DNA of 64,000 nucleotides from Pontibacter burrus. GTDB taxonomy: Bacteria > Bacteroidota > Bacteroidia > Cytophagales > Hymenobacteraceae. The notes beneath the pieces were generated by a model. That model saw nothing but the letters and a program-made list of their open reading frames with translations, did no database searches and was not told the DNA's origin. The stretch spans positions 1 through 64,000 of the forward strand of contig NZ_JAAGWD010000011.1 of NCBI RefSeq assembly GCF_010686685.1, in the 5' to 3' direction. Both the position numbers and the translations under genes were made by a program. How positions within the stretch are numbered: the first letter of the stretch is position 1; each line of letters starts with the position of its first letter. Shown here piece by piece: positions 17,290 to 26,123 of the stretch.

Positions 17290-18327
17290 GTGGCAGAATA
17301 CGAAGACCAGGAAATTACCGCAGAAGACTCAGACGAACTATACGAACACCACCGCATTGTAGTGGATAAAGGGCAGGCCTTACTGCGCATAGATAAGTTT
17401 CTGATGGATCGACTGGCGAATGTTACACGTAACAAGCTGCAGGAAGCTATCCGGGCAGAGTCGGTGCAGGTAAACGATAAGCCGGTGAAGGTAAGCTATA
17501 AAGTAAAACCCCTGGATGTAATCACAATTACCCTGGCTGAGCCGCCGCGTGATACAAACATAGTTCCGGAGAATATTCCGCTGGATATAGTTTATGAAGA
17601 TGACGAATTGTTGCTGGTAAATAAACCGGCAGGCATGGTAGTGCATCCTGCTTATAACAACTGGACCGGCACGCTGGTAAATGCCCTGACTTACCACATG
17701 CAAAACCTGCCTACAGGCCGCAATGGCGAGGGGCGCCCGGGCCTGGTACACCGAATCGATAAAGATACATCCGGACTCCTGGTAATTGCCAAAACAGAGT
17801 ACAGTATGGCTTTCCTGGCGAAGCAGTTTTATGATCATACTATAGAACGTACTTATTACGCACTGGTTTGGGGCATACCTAAATCAGATAGCGGAACAAT
17901 AGTTGGCCACGTAGGCCGTAGTGCTAAAGACCGTAAGGTGATGACCGTTTACCCTGATGGCTCTTACGGAAAGCATGCGGTTACACACTATAAGGTGCTG
18001 CGGAAATTTAAGCATGTGTCGCTGGTACAATGTAACCTGGAAACGGGCCGCACGCACCAGATACGGGCACATATGAAGTTTATTGGGCACCCGCTCTTTT
18101 CGGATACAACTTATGGGGGCGATAAAATTCTGTATGGTACGCCAAATGGTAGCTACAAAGCTTTTGTTGATAATGCACTTAAGCTGATGCCACGCCAGGC
18201 GCTGCATGCCAAATCGCTTGGGTTTATACATCCAATCACAAAGCAGCAATTACAGTTTAACTCTGAGTTGCCTGAAGATTTTACAGCCGTACTGGAGAAA
18301 TGGGAACTATACGAAAACCAGGAGTAA
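17290..18327 (+). CDS. rluD: Ribosomal large subunit pseudouridine synthase, RluD/RluA family
   Basis: Isomerises uridines to pseudouridine in 23S rRNA (RluD: positions 1911, 1915 and 1917 in E. coli). An S4 RNA-binding domain occupies about residues 30-95 and the catalytic domain the rest, with the active-site motif HRIDKDTSG (Asp157). The length of 345 residues and N-terminal S4 domain fit RluD rather than RluA. The start is a GTG 27 bases past the terminator; the preceding codons fit no better ATG. Assignment to RluD rather than RluC is from overall family likeness. Confidence 0.92.
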   Translation: MAEYEDQEITAEDSDELYEHHRIVVDKGQALLRIDKFLMDRLANVTRNKLQEAIRAESVQVNDKPVKVSYKVKPLDVITITLAEPPRDTNIVPENIPLDIVYEDDELLLVNKPAGMVVHPAYNNWTGTLVNALTYHMQNLPTGRNGEGRPGLVHRIDKDTSGLLVIAKTEYSMAFLAKQFYDHTIERTYYALVWGIPKSDSGTIVGHVGRSAKDRKVMTVYPDGSYGKHAVTHYKVLRKFKHVSLVQCNLETGRTHQIRAHMKFIGHPLFSDTTYGGDKILYGTPNGSYKAFVDNALKLMPRQALHAKSLGFIHPITKQQLQFNSELPEDFTAVLEKWELYENQE

Positions 18328-18415
18328 ACAATTTTGGCCTTTGCTGCTTGATGTAATAAGGATTGCCAATCATGGGATAGAAATTATCGATTTACAACTA
18401 ACGGGTTATCCTTCG

Positions 18416-18423
18416 TATCTTTG
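18416..18423 (+). promoter_or_regulatory. Candidate -7 promoter element (TATCTTTG) before hemH
   Basis: Exact TAnnTTTG match with a TTTAC sequence 21 bases upstream as a possible -33 box. About 26 bases separate it from the hemH ATG; that leader contains AACTATAGAT. Confidence 0.55.
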
Positions 18424-18449
18424 TAAGGCAACAGCACTATAAACTATAG

Positions 18450-19478
18450 ATGAGCAAGAAAAAGACTGGTAAGATAGGTGTTTTACTGGTGAACCTCGGT
18501 ACACCTGATACGCCCTCAACGCCTGATGTAAGAAAGTACCTGCGCGAGTTCCTGCTGGACAAACGCGTGATTGATATTAACCCAGTGGGCCGTTATGCGC
18601 TGGTAAATGGTATAATTGCACCGTTTCGTGCGCCAAAGTCAGCTAAAGTATATCGTGAGTTGTGGACCGACCGCGGTTCGCCGCTTATGTACCACGGCCG
18701 TGATTTGCAGGCAAAGTTACAGACTGCCCTTGGCGACAAATATCATGTGGCCTTTGGTATGCGCTACCAGAATCCGAGTATTAAAAGCGCACTGGAGGAG
18801 CTCCGCGAACAAAGTGTAGACCGCATCATTGTAGTGCCGTTATTCCCGCAATACGCAGCTGCCACAACAGGTTCGGTACACGATAAGATCATGGAGATCG
18901 TAAAGGACTGGTGGATTATACCTAGTATCAACTTTATCTCCAGCTACTGCGACGATCCGAACTTTATAAATGCATTTGCTGAACTGGGTAAGAAATACCT
19001 GGCCGAAGATAACTACGACCATGTAGTATTCAGCTACCACGGGGTGCCGGAGCGCCAGGTGCTGAAAGGAAGCGACCATGGTTACTGTAAGCTTGGCACC
19101 TGCTGCAACAGCTATAACAAACGCAATAAGTACTGCTACCGGGCTTCCTGCTTTGTTACTTCACGGTTACTGGCCGAAGCCTTGGGCTTACGCGAAGATC
19201 AGTACACTGTTGCTTTCCAGTCAAGGTTGCTGAGCGATCCGTGGCTGCAGCCTTACACCGACGAAATACTGAAAACAATGCCTGCCAAAGGTTATAAGAA
19301 AGTATTGGCCTTTAGCCCGGCTTTTGTAGCTGATTGCCTTGAAACAACTATAGAAGTTGGAGATGAATTTAAAGAGATGTTCCTGCACGCCGGCGGAGAG
19401 AAATGGGTACTGGTAGAAAGCCTGAACTCTTCTGATCCGTGGGTGGAAGCACTCCGCCAGATGGTATTGGAGAATTGA
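18450..19478 (+). CDS. hemH: Ferrochelatase
   Basis: HemH inserts ferrous iron into protoporphyrin IX (or coproporphyrin) in haem synthesis. It begins IGVLLVNLGTPDTP, as ferrochelatases do. The catalytic histidine is His197 in SYHGVPER, and the second conserved segment is FSPAFVADCLETTIE. The 342 residues are normal. A cluster of five cysteines (213, 218, 219, 229, 234) directly follows the catalytic loop, which in some ferrochelatases holds an iron-sulfur cluster. The gene has its own promoter-like element and a terminator, so it looks monocistronic. Confidence 0.95.
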   Translation: MSKKKTGKIGVLLVNLGTPDTPSTPDVRKYLREFLLDKRVIDINPVGRYALVNGIIAPFRAPKSAKVYRELWTDRGSPLMYHGRDLQAKLQTALGDKYHVAFGMRYQNPSIKSALEELREQSVDRIIVVPLFPQYAAATTGSVHDKIMEIVKDWWIIPSINFISSYCDDPNFINAFAELGKKYLAEDNYDHVVFSYHGVPERQVLKGSDHGYCKLGTCCNSYNKRNKYCYRASCFVTSRLLAEALGLREDQYTVAFQSRLLSDPWLQPYTDEILKTMPAKGYKKVLAFSPAFVADCLETTIEVGDEFKEMFLHAGGEKWVLVESLNSSDPWVEALRQMVLEN

Positions 19479-19533
19479 TAAGATTTGTAAATGTGGAGAT
19501 TTGAAAAAAGATAATCTCCGCAAAACTTTAGCA

Positions 19534-19568
19534 AAAAAGCCGCTGATCTACATTAGCGGCTTTTTATG
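19534..19568 (+). terminator. Terminator of hemH
   Basis: AAAAAGCCGCT (19534-19544) pairs with AGCGGCTTTTT (19555-19565) around a 10-base loop. Confidence 0.85.
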
Positions 19569-19726
19569 TTAATTCAGCATTTTGATAACAGGAGGGAAGA
19601 TAAGGTATGTTATTCTCCCGGAATCTATAGTTCTATAGTTGCGGCTATAGTTGTGGTCTTGCCATTTTGAGCAGGTCAGATAAAGCAGAGTTAAATGACG
19701 CCTATACCTGGCTAAACTATAGTTTG
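19569..19726. other. Intergenic stretch rich in CTATAG palindromes
   Basis: Between hemH and the convergent LOG-family gene. It holds three partial copies in 30 bases (cores at 19625, 19633 and 19645) and one exact AACTATAGTT at 19715-19724. No gene or further hairpin is visible. Confidence 0.8.
19715..19724. repeat. AACTATAGTT palindrome near the LOG gene
   Basis: Exact copy 2 bases past the stop of the minus-strand LOG-family gene. Confidence 0.9.
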
Positions 19727-20308
19727 CTAGATCCGCTTAAAGTCAACCCAGTAATCTGAAGTAGCATCCGAATACTCGCGTAGTTTTTTGAGAAGAAGTG
19801 CAGGGTCGTCTTCAACGATCAGGTTGTCGCGGTGGTCTTGCTTTACAAAGCCTTCTGCTACTGTATGGTCTATCATGTCCAGAAACTTATCATAGTAGCC
19901 ATTCACGTTATAAAAGGCAACAGGTTTTTTGATAATACCTAACTGGTTCCAGGTAATGATCTCGCAAATCTCATCGAAGGTGCCAAAACCACCGGGCATG
20001 GCTACAAAAGCATCCGATCGGGCAGCCATCATTGCTTTGCGTTCGTGCATAGTTTGTACCACATGTAGCTCCTGTAAGCCGGCATGTGCTACTTCCCGGT
20101 CTACCAGGCTTTGCGGAATAACGCCAATGCCCTTACCGCCATGTTCCAGTACAGCATCAGCAATCACGCCCATAAGCCCCACGTTACCGCCGCCATACAC
20201 CAGCGCTATAGTTTGTTCGGCCATTAACTTACCCAATGCTGCTGCTGCCTCGCTGTAAATTGGGTTTGAACCTGTGTTTGCCCCGCAAAATATGCCTATA
20301 CTTTTCAT
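19727..20308 (-). CDS. LOG family protein (TIGR00730 Rossmann fold)
   Basis: A LOG-family nucleotide hydrolase, 193 residues. The family releases the base from nucleoside 5'-monophosphates and in some organisms makes cytokinins. The Rossmann start is SIGIFCGANTGSN, and the active-site motif PGGFGTFDE lies at 105-113 with HERKAMM at 88-94, both diagnostic. In bacteria without plant hosts the real substrate is often AMP or unknown. The gene lies downstream of the cysteine desulfurase, separated by a terminator, and convergent with hemH. Confidence 0.92.
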   Translation of the reverse strand: MKSIGIFCGANTGSNPIYSEAAAALGKLMAEQTIALVYGGGNVGLMGVIADAVLEHGGKGIGVIPQSLVDREVAHAGLQELHVVQTMHERKAMMAARSDAFVAMPGGFGTFDEICEIITWNQLGIIKKPVAFYNVNGYYDKFLDMIDHTVAEGFVKQDHRDNLIVEDDPALLLKKLREYSDATSDYWVDFKRI

Positions 20309-20332
20309 AAATTTCTGATACTATAGTTAAAG

Positions 20333-20358
20333 AAAAAAACTCCGGCATTTTACCGGAG
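20333..20358 (-). terminator. Terminator of the cysteine desulfurase gene
   Basis: On the minus strand CTCCGG pairs with CCGGAG around a 7-base loop and is followed by a run of T (A run at 20333-20339 on the plus strand). Confidence 0.75.
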
Positions 20359-20387
20359 CTTTAGGTTTATCTTTTTAAGTAAAGTTG

Positions 20388-21548
20388 TTATGCTGTTACC
20401 TTGTTATATAGCTTAGCTAAAGTTTCAACAGCATAATCTATCTCTTCAAGTGTATTGTATTTGCTGAAAGAGAAACGAACAGAGCCACGGGTCGGGTCTA
20501 CATTAAGTGCCTGCAGTACATGCGAGCCAGCATTTGCGCCACTGCTGCATGCGCTACCGCCAGATGCCGAAATCTTGTTGATATCCAGACTGAATAGCAG
20601 CATTTCGTTGATGTCTGATGGTGGCAGGCTTACGTTCAGTACTGTGTACAGGCTCTTATCCCCAAACTCCGACATACCATTAAAACAGACATCATCCAGT
20701 TGCTCGCGTAGCTTATAAATCATTCTGTCTTTCAAACCCTGAATGTGTTTCTGATGCTCATCCATGTCGCGGTAAGCAATTTCCAGTGCTTTAGCCAGAC
20801 CAATAATACCATACACGTTCTCAGTGCCACCACGCATGTTGCGCTCCTGCGAACCACCTTGTATGAGTGGCTGAATTTTAATATTGGCATCGCTGTACAA
20901 AAAGCCAACACCTTTAGGGCCATGAAACTTGTGCGCAGAACCAACTATAAAATTAGCACCCAGCGTTTGCAGATCGTGCTTATAGTGGCCCATTGTCTGA
21001 ACCGTATCTGAATGGAAAACGGCGTTATACTTTTTGCAGATCTCACCGATCTCCTGGATGTTATTGAGCGTGCCTATCTCGTTGTTAGCATGCATAATAG
21101 AAACCAGCGTTTGTGGTTGGTTTGCCAGCAATTCTTCCAGGTGCTCCAGATCCAGGTTGCCGCGTTCATCGTGGCGCAGATAGCTCACCTGCACATCAAA
21201 CTGTTTTTCCAGCATCTCCATAGTATGCAGCACAGCATGGTGTTCCATTTTTGTAGTAATGGCATGCTTGATACCCAAAGTACGGCAGGTGCAAACTATA
21301 GCAGCGTTATCAGCTTCGGTTCCGCCGGATGTAAAGAAGATCTCGGCAGGAGAGGTGTTCAGTAAAGTTGCTACCGTTTTGCGTGCCTTCTCGATAGCTG
21401 CGCGCACTTCGCGGCCGTGCGAGTGAATAGAGGATGGGTTTCCATAGTGCTCCAGCATAAAAGGGGCCATGGCATCAAAAACTTCCTTATCTAAAGGAGT
21501 AGTGGCAGCATTATCTAAATATACACGCATGTCGGTTTGGGTTTGCAT
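20388..21548 (-). CDS. Cysteine desulfurase (NifS/IscS type)
   Basis: A PLP-dependent enzyme that takes sulfur from cysteine for iron-sulfur clusters and thiolated tRNA. The N-terminus has VYLDNAATTPLD, the PLP lysine is Lys207 in SAHKFHGPKG, and the persulfide cysteine is Cys334 in GGSACSSGA. The 386 residues suit a group I enzyme. An in-frame ATG at 21530 would give MRVYLDNAATT and is an equally plausible start. No other isc or suf genes are nearby, so whether it serves general iron-sulfur assembly or tRNA thiolation is open. Confidence 0.92.
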   Translation of the reverse strand: MQTQTDMRVYLDNAATTPLDKEVFDAMAPFMLEHYGNPSSIHSHGREVRAAIEKARKTVATLLNTSPAEIFFTSGGTEADNAAIVCTCRTLGIKHAITTKMEHHAVLHTMEMLEKQFDVQVSYLRHDERGNLDLEHLEELLANQPQTLVSIMHANNEIGTLNNIQEIGEICKKYNAVFHSDTVQTMGHYKHDLQTLGANFIVGSAHKFHGPKGVGFLYSDANIKIQPLIQGGSQERNMRGGTENVYGIIGLAKALEIAYRDMDEHQKHIQGLKDRMIYKLREQLDDVCFNGMSEFGDKSLYTVLNVSLPPSDINEMLLFSLDINKISASGGSACSSGANAGSHVLQALNVDPTRGSVRFSFSKYNTLEEIDYAVETLAKLYNKVTA

Positions 21549-21584
21549 AACTATATAACGAACTACTAAAGTATGAAAAAAAGT

Positions 21585-21625
21585 TGCGCCAAGAAGAAAG
21601 AAAACCAGTTTCTCTCCTTGGCGCA
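21585..21625 (-). terminator. Terminator of glmM
   Basis: TGCGCCAAG (21585-21593) and CTTGGCGCA (21617-21625) form a perfect stem; the minus-strand continuation is T-rich (CTTTTTTTC). It lies between glmM and the cysteine desulfurase. Confidence 0.8.
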
Positions 21626-21685
21626 GTTAAAATGACCTTTAAGATTGATACTTACAACAACACATTAAACAACACATTAGGCTTT

Positions 21686-23068
21686 CTAAGAAATAACCTC
21701 TTTAATGTCAGCAATTATTTTGTTGGCCAAGTGCTCAGCTGTTGCGTTGCTATCAGATTCGGCATAAATACGAATGATTGGCTCCGTGTTGGATTTGCGA
21801 AGATGCACCCACTCTTTATCGAACTCAATCTTAACACCATCTATCGTATTGATAGGCTGTTTTGCGTAGCGCTCCTGCATCTGGGTCAGTACAGCATCTA
21901 CATCCACATCCGGTGTAAGCTCTATCTTGTTTTTAGAGATATAATAGTTAGGATAGCTGGCACGCAGGCGCGTCATGCTCATGCCTGATTTTGCCAGGTG
22001 CGTCAGGAACAACGCTATGCCAACCAGTGCATCACGGCCATAATGCAATTCAGGGTAAATGATACCCCCATTGCCTTCGCCACCAATTACAGCATTCTGC
22101 TCTTTCATCATGTTCACTACGTTTACCTCACCTACAGCAGCCGCATAGTAGTTACCGCCTGCTTTCTCCGTAACGTCGCGCAGCGCTCTGGTTGATGAAA
22201 GGTTAGAAACAGTATTGCCTACTTTATTCTTCAGGATATAATCCGCAACGGCTACCAGAGTGTACTCTTCCCCGAACATACTGCCGTCTTCGTTTATCAG
22301 CGCAAGGCGGTCTACGTCCGGGTCTACAACTATACCCAAGTCAAATTTGCCTCTTTCAATCACCTTGGAAATTTCACGCAGGTTCTCAGGCAGTGGCTCC
22401 GGGTTGTGTGGGAAGTGGCCGTCTGGTTCGCAGTATAGTTTTTCTACTGATTTAACGCCAAGTGCTTCGAGCAGCATAGGTACTGCAATACCACCGGTAG
22501 AGTTTACACAGTCAATAGCTACGCTGAAGTTCTTTTCTTTAATAGCTTCTACATCTACTAAAGGCAGAGCCAATATTGCTTCTATATGCTGCTGTATGGC
22601 ATCGTTGTTCTGAGTGTACTTACCCAATTCAGTTACCTGAGCAAACTCGAACGCTTCTTTCTCGGCCAGTTCCAGAACCAGCTTGCCTTCTGCATCCGAA
22701 ATAAATTCACCTTTATTGTTAAGGAGCTTCAGGGCATTCCACTGCTTTGGGTTATGGCTGGCTGTTAGTATAATACCGCCTCCCGCTTTTAACGCAGGCA
22801 CCACCATTTCTACGGTTGGCGTAGTAGACAATCCTACATCCACTACGTTAATGCCAAGGCCTTGCAGGGTGGCACATACCAGCTTATTTACCATGTCGCC
22901 GGAAATGCGCGCGTCGCGGCCAACTATAATCGTATTGTTCTGGGTGGTCTGTAGTACCCACGTACCGTAAGCTGCGGCAAATTTAACTACATCCACAGGG
23001 GTAAGTGCATCACCTGCCTGCCCACCTATCGTTCCTCTGATTCCTGAAATTGATTTTATTAAAGCCAC
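21686..23068 (-). CDS. glmM: Phosphoglucosamine mutase-type phosphohexomutase
   Basis: An alpha-D-phosphohexomutase of 460 residues, most likely GlmM, which turns glucosamine 6-phosphate into glucosamine 1-phosphate for UDP-GlcNAc. The phosphoserine is Ser104 in LTASHNPKQWNALK, the metal loop is DPDVDR near 240, and the sugar-binding loop is GGEGNGGIIYPELHYGRD, a variant typical of Bacteroidota and archaeal enzymes. The start MALIKSISGIRGT also fits. The substrate could be another hexose phosphate. TACTTTTG at 23092-23099 (minus strand) is a likely promoter element. Confidence 0.9.
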   Translation of the reverse strand: MALIKSISGIRGTIGGQAGDALTPVDVVKFAAAYGTWVLQTTQNNTIIVGRDARISGDMVNKLVCATLQGLGINVVDVGLSTTPTVEMVVPALKAGGGIILTASHNPKQWNALKLLNNKGEFISDAEGKLVLELAEKEAFEFAQVTELGKYTQNNDAIQQHIEAILALPLVDVEAIKEKNFSVAIDCVNSTGGIAVPMLLEALGVKSVEKLYCEPDGHFPHNPEPLPENLREISKVIERGKFDLGIVVDPDVDRLALINEDGSMFGEEYTLVAVADYILKNKVGNTVSNLSSTRALRDVTEKAGGNYYAAAVGEVNVVNMMKEQNAVIGGEGNGGIIYPELHYGRDALVGIALFLTHLAKSGMSMTRLRASYPNYYISKNKIELTPDVDVDAVLTQMQERYAKQPINTIDGVKIEFDKEWVHLRKSNTEPIIRIYAESDSNATAEHLANKIIADIKEVIS

Positions 23069-23091
23069 TTGATCTTAATGTTAATAGACTG

Positions 23092-23099
23092 CAAAAGTA
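23092..23099 (-). promoter_or_regulatory. Candidate -7 promoter element of glmM (TACTTTTG)
   Basis: On the minus strand this reads TACTTTTG (TAnnTTTG), 23 bases upstream of the glmM ATG. The -33 region is unclear. Confidence 0.5.
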
Positions 23100-23224
23100 G
23101 TAATATTTACCTTTAAATAGCACACCTTAACTATATGCGCTTGTTTAAACTTTAGTATACTTCTGGATAAGTGGCCGGGCACTTGAATAAGCCTCTTAAG
23201 TGTTCACGATGTGTGGTAGTGCTA

Positions 23225-23234
23225 AACTATAGTT
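23225..23234. repeat. AACTATAGTT palindrome in the glmM-mazG gap
   Basis: Exact copy in the divergent promoter region, about 27 bases upstream of the mazG -7 element. Confidence 0.9.
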
Positions 23235-23260
23235 TGCAAACAGCTACCTTCGTATTTTAG

Positions 23261-23268
23261 TATATTTG
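23261..23268 (+). promoter_or_regulatory. Candidate -7 promoter element of mazG (TATATTTG)
   Basis: Exact TAnnTTTG match that ends only 4 bases before the mazG ATG. If used, the transcript would have almost no leader. Confidence 0.5.
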
Positions 23269-23272
23269 CTTT

Positions 23273-24082
23273 ATGGATAAAACTTTTTTTGATGATACGC
23301 CGCGCGGGAGACAACTAAAGGCTTTTAACCGCCTGCTGGATGTAATGGATGACCTGCGCGAGAAGTGCCCCTGGGATCGTAAACAAACGATGGAAAGCCT
23401 TAGGCACCTGACTATAGAAGAAACCTACGAGCTCTCAGATGCTATACTAAAGAAGGATAAGCAGGAAATAAAGAAGGAGATAGGAGACCTGATGCTGCAT
23501 CTGGTGTTTTATGCCAAAATAGGTTCTGAGCAAAATGCCTTTGATATAGCTGATGTGCTGAATGCACAGTGTGAGAAACTGATCTTCCGGCACCCCCATA
23601 TCTATGGTGATGCTACTGCCAATACCGAAGAAGAGGTTAAAAAGAACTGGGAGCAGCTGAAACTGAAAGAGGGCAACAAATCGGTGCTGGGTGGGGTGCC
23701 AACTTCGTTGCCTGCACTGGTTAAAGCCATGCGTATTCAGGAAAAGGCAAGAGGGGCTGGTTTTGACTGGGATGATAAAAGCCAGGTATGGGAGAAAGTG
23801 CAGGAAGAGCTGAAAGAATTCGAAGCTGAATTCAATGTAGTCGATACCACAACTATAGATAAGGAAAGAGCGACTGCAGAGTTCGGAGACCTTCTGTTTT
23901 CACTGATTAATTTTGCACGCTTTATAGATATCAGTCCTGAGGAAGCACTGGAGCGAACCAACCTGAAGTTTATAGAACGGTTTCGTTATCTGGAGACCGA
24001 AGCAGCCAAAGATGGAAAGAAGCTGCAGGATATGACCCTGAAAGAAATGGATATTTACTGGAATCGTGCAAAAAATAGGTAG
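23273..24082 (+). CDS. mazG: Nucleoside triphosphate pyrophosphohydrolase MazG
   Basis: MazG hydrolyses NTPs and dNTPs to monophosphates and pyrophosphate, clearing damaged nucleotides. The protein has two tandem MazG helical domains. The first starts LREKCPWDRKQTMESLR, with EETYELSDAI and EIGDLMLHLVFYAKI giving the EExxE…ExxD metal site. The second covers about residues 155-255 with AEFGDLLFSLINFARF. The 269 residues match the E. coli type. It is monocistronic, divergent from glmM. Confidence 0.95.
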   Translation: MDKTFFDDTPRGRQLKAFNRLLDVMDDLREKCPWDRKQTMESLRHLTIEETYELSDAILKKDKQEIKKEIGDLMLHLVFYAKIGSEQNAFDIADVLNAQCEKLIFRHPHIYGDATANTEEEVKKNWEQLKLKEGNKSVLGGVPTSLPALVKAMRIQEKARGAGFDWDDKSQVWEKVQEELKEFEAEFNVVDTTTIDKERATAEFGDLLFSLINFARFIDISPEEALERTNLKFIERFRYLETEAAKDGKKLQDMTLKEMDIYWNRAKNR

Positions 24083-24601
24083 GCACGCATACAATGTATT
24101 TTTTCCTTTACTATATTTAAATCACTTTTCTCTGATAAAAACAGAAAAGGTGTTTAGACATTAAAATAGTGCAGTTATATAATTTATCTGGAGTACATCC
24201 CTTATTATCCTGCTTTATGCTGCGGATAAAGGCGAGTATATTGTCATAGTTTTCTCCTTATACTTTAATATGTAACAAATGTGCGCCACCTATGTATAAT
24301 GGTAGTGCTTAATTTTATTGTTAGATTTTTCTAAGAGAATGCACAGCCAATAAGTTTATGCTTTGCATAATATTATTAAATACATAGATTTGTGAATGTG
24401 CATTTATCTGTTTAGGCTTTTTTAGGTAAAACAGGCATGTAAAAAAAGTAGGGCAGGTAGGTATAATTACAGGCCGATGTGCTGCTGAGAAAAAAAAAGA
24501 TGATGTCGTAAAGAACTAAAACTGAAACAATTACATTTTTATAATTACACAATCAATTTTTAATTACAACACAAACAGCTAAACTTTAAACTTTAATCAA
24601 A
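24083..24601. other. 519-base AT-rich leader region upstream of the TonB operon
   Basis: No coding region is visible. A weak imperfect hairpin (CACTTTTCTCTG at 24123 with CAGAAAAGGTG at 24142) may end mazG transcription. The rest is AT-rich with several A runs, and lacks CTATAG cores, unlike most other large gaps in the window. No clear TAnnTTTG near the exbB start was found. It may hold a long 5' leader or regulatory sites of the TonB operon. Confidence 0.55.
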
Positions 24602-25468
24602 ATGGAAAAAAAGACTGCAGTAGTGAGCAAGAATGCTAATGTAGAGAAAAAACCAAGTGCAGTAGGTTCTCTATTTGCGACCATAGTTATTCCGCTTGCC
24701 CTTATAGCATGTGTGCTTATCTATATGTTCGTATTTGGTGCCCCTGCTAACTTCCAGGGTAATGATCCAAATAATCAGCCTTTACCAGGTAACTACCTTG
24801 GTATAGTTTACAAAGGTGGATGGGTTGTGCCTCTTCTACTTGCCCTTAACCTGTTGGTATTTATCTTCGCTATCGAGCGTGCTCTTACTATCGGTAAAGC
24901 AAAAGGTACTAAAAGCGTTACTGACTTCGTACGTACAGTTGCTGCGAAACTTAACCAGCGCGATGTAAACGGTGCTATTGCTGCCTGCGACGCACAAAAA
25001 GGTTCTGTTGCAAACGTAGCAAAAGCTGGTCTGCTTAAGTACAGAGAAATGCAGAGCGAAACTGAACTGCTGAAAGCAGAGAAAGTTGCTGCTATCCAGA
25101 AAGAGATCGAAGAGTCTACTTCTCTTGAGTTGCCAATGCTGGAGAAAAACCTGGTTGTTATTTCAACTATCGCGTCAATCTCTACACTGGTAGGTCTTAT
25201 CGGTACAGTACTTGGTATGATCAAGGCGTTCTCGGCTCTTGCAACTTCAGGTGCTCCTGACTCAGTAGCTCTTGCAAACGGTATCTCTGAGGCTCTTATC
25301 AACACAGCTCTTGGTATTACTGGTTCTACTATCGCGATTATAGCGTATAACTACTTTACAAGCAAAATCGATGAGCTTACTTACAGCATCGATGAAGTTG
25401 GTTTCAGCATGGTGTCTACTTTCACAGCTCAGCACGACACTGCTAATGCAAGACCACAAACTGTATAA
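24602..25468 (+). CDS. exbB: MotA/TolQ/ExbB proton channel protein
   Basis: The proton-channel subunit that couples the proton gradient to TonB. The 288 residues contain an extra N-terminal helix (about 22-46), then VVPLLLALNLLVFIFAIERAL, and two C-terminal helices in LVVISTIASISTLVGLIG and LINTALGITGSTIAIIAYNYF. The cytoplasmic loop between helices 2 and 3 is charged. It heads an operon exbB-exbD-exbD-tonB with gaps of about 30, 22 and 3 bases. Codon use here is clean and CTATAG-free, which suggests high expression. Confidence 0.93.
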   Translation: MEKKTAVVSKNANVEKKPSAVGSLFATIVIPLALIACVLIYMFVFGAPANFQGNDPNNQPLPGNYLGIVYKGGWVVPLLLALNLLVFIFAIERALTIGKAKGTKSVTDFVRTVAAKLNQRDVNGAIAACDAQKGSVANVAKAGLLKYREMQSETELLKAEKVAAIQKEIEESTSLELPMLEKNLVVISTIASISTLVGLIGTVLGMIKAFSALATSGAPDSVALANGISEALINTALGITGSTIAIIAYNYFTSKIDELTYSIDEVGFSMVSTFTAQHDTANARPQTV

Positions 25469-25498
25469 GTTAAGTTAAACTGTATTTAACCAGATAAA

Positions 25499-26101
25499 AT
25501 GCCTAAAGTAAAAGTAAAAAGAACGAACCCCTCATTGGACATGACGCCAATGGTGGACTTATTCTTCTTGCTGGTTACTTTCTTTATGTTGACTGCAACA
25601 GCCCGTCCTGACGAAGCTGTTATTGTAGACACACCTTCATCTGCTTCAGAAATTAAAATTCCGGATACAAACGTAATAACCATTACGGTTGACAAAAACG
25701 ACAGAGTGTTTTTTGGCGTGGACGGACAGCAGACTAAGGCAGCATTGCTTGATAAAATGGCAGGCAAGTATGGGGTGAGCTTTACCGAGGAGGAGAAAAA
25801 GACGTTCTCTCTTCTGAGTAACTTCGGTGTACCGGTAAACCAACTCAAATCTTACCTGGCAATGGAATCAGATGCACGCAAAGAAGTAAACCAGCCGGGA
25901 ATTCCAATTGACTCAACACGAAACGAACTTGGTGATTGGGTATTACAAACTCGTCTTACTAACCCTCAGGTGGTTATTGCCATCAAAGGTGACCAGGATG
26001 TGAGCTACCCAACTATTAAGCGCGTTATGGATATTCTTCAGGAGAGAAAGGTTAACAGATTTAACCTGATCACTGATATGGAGATGAAGCCAACGAACTA
26101 A
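25499..26101 (+). CDS. exbD: ExbD/TolR family biopolymer transport protein (first copy)
   Basis: The partner of ExbB, a one-helix inner-membrane protein with a periplasmic domain. The N-terminal cytoplasmic tail is followed by LDMTPMVDLFFLLVTFFML, with the essential aspartate in the helix (Asp about 20). The 200 residues exceed the usual 130-150 because of an insertion of about 45 residues (roughly 85-130) in the periplasmic part. The gene lies between exbB and a second, shorter exbD. Confidence 0.92.
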   Translation: MPKVKVKRTNPSLDMTPMVDLFFLLVTFFMLTATARPDEAVIVDTPSSASEIKIPDTNVITITVDKNDRVFFGVDGQQTKAALLDKMAGKYGVSFTEEEKKTFSLLSNFGVPVNQLKSYLAMESDARKEVNQPGIPIDSTRNELGDWVLQTRLTNPQVVIAIKGDQDVSYPTIKRVMDILQERKVNRFNLITDMEMKPTN

Positions 26102-26110
26102 TAATTAGAA

Positions 26111-26117
26111 AGGAGAT
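26111..26117 (+). promoter_or_regulatory. Shine-Dalgarno-like site AGGAGAT before the second exbD
   Basis: AGGAGAT lies 6 bases before the ATG at 26124. Bacteroidota genes rarely carry such sites because their anti-SD is masked; this is the clearest in the window. Confidence 0.5.
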
Positions 26118-26123
26118 AAGAAA

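Noticed and set aside
17380..18249. Long minus-strand ORFs opposite rluD
   Set aside because: Shadow frames of a clear pseudouridine synthase gene on the plus strand.
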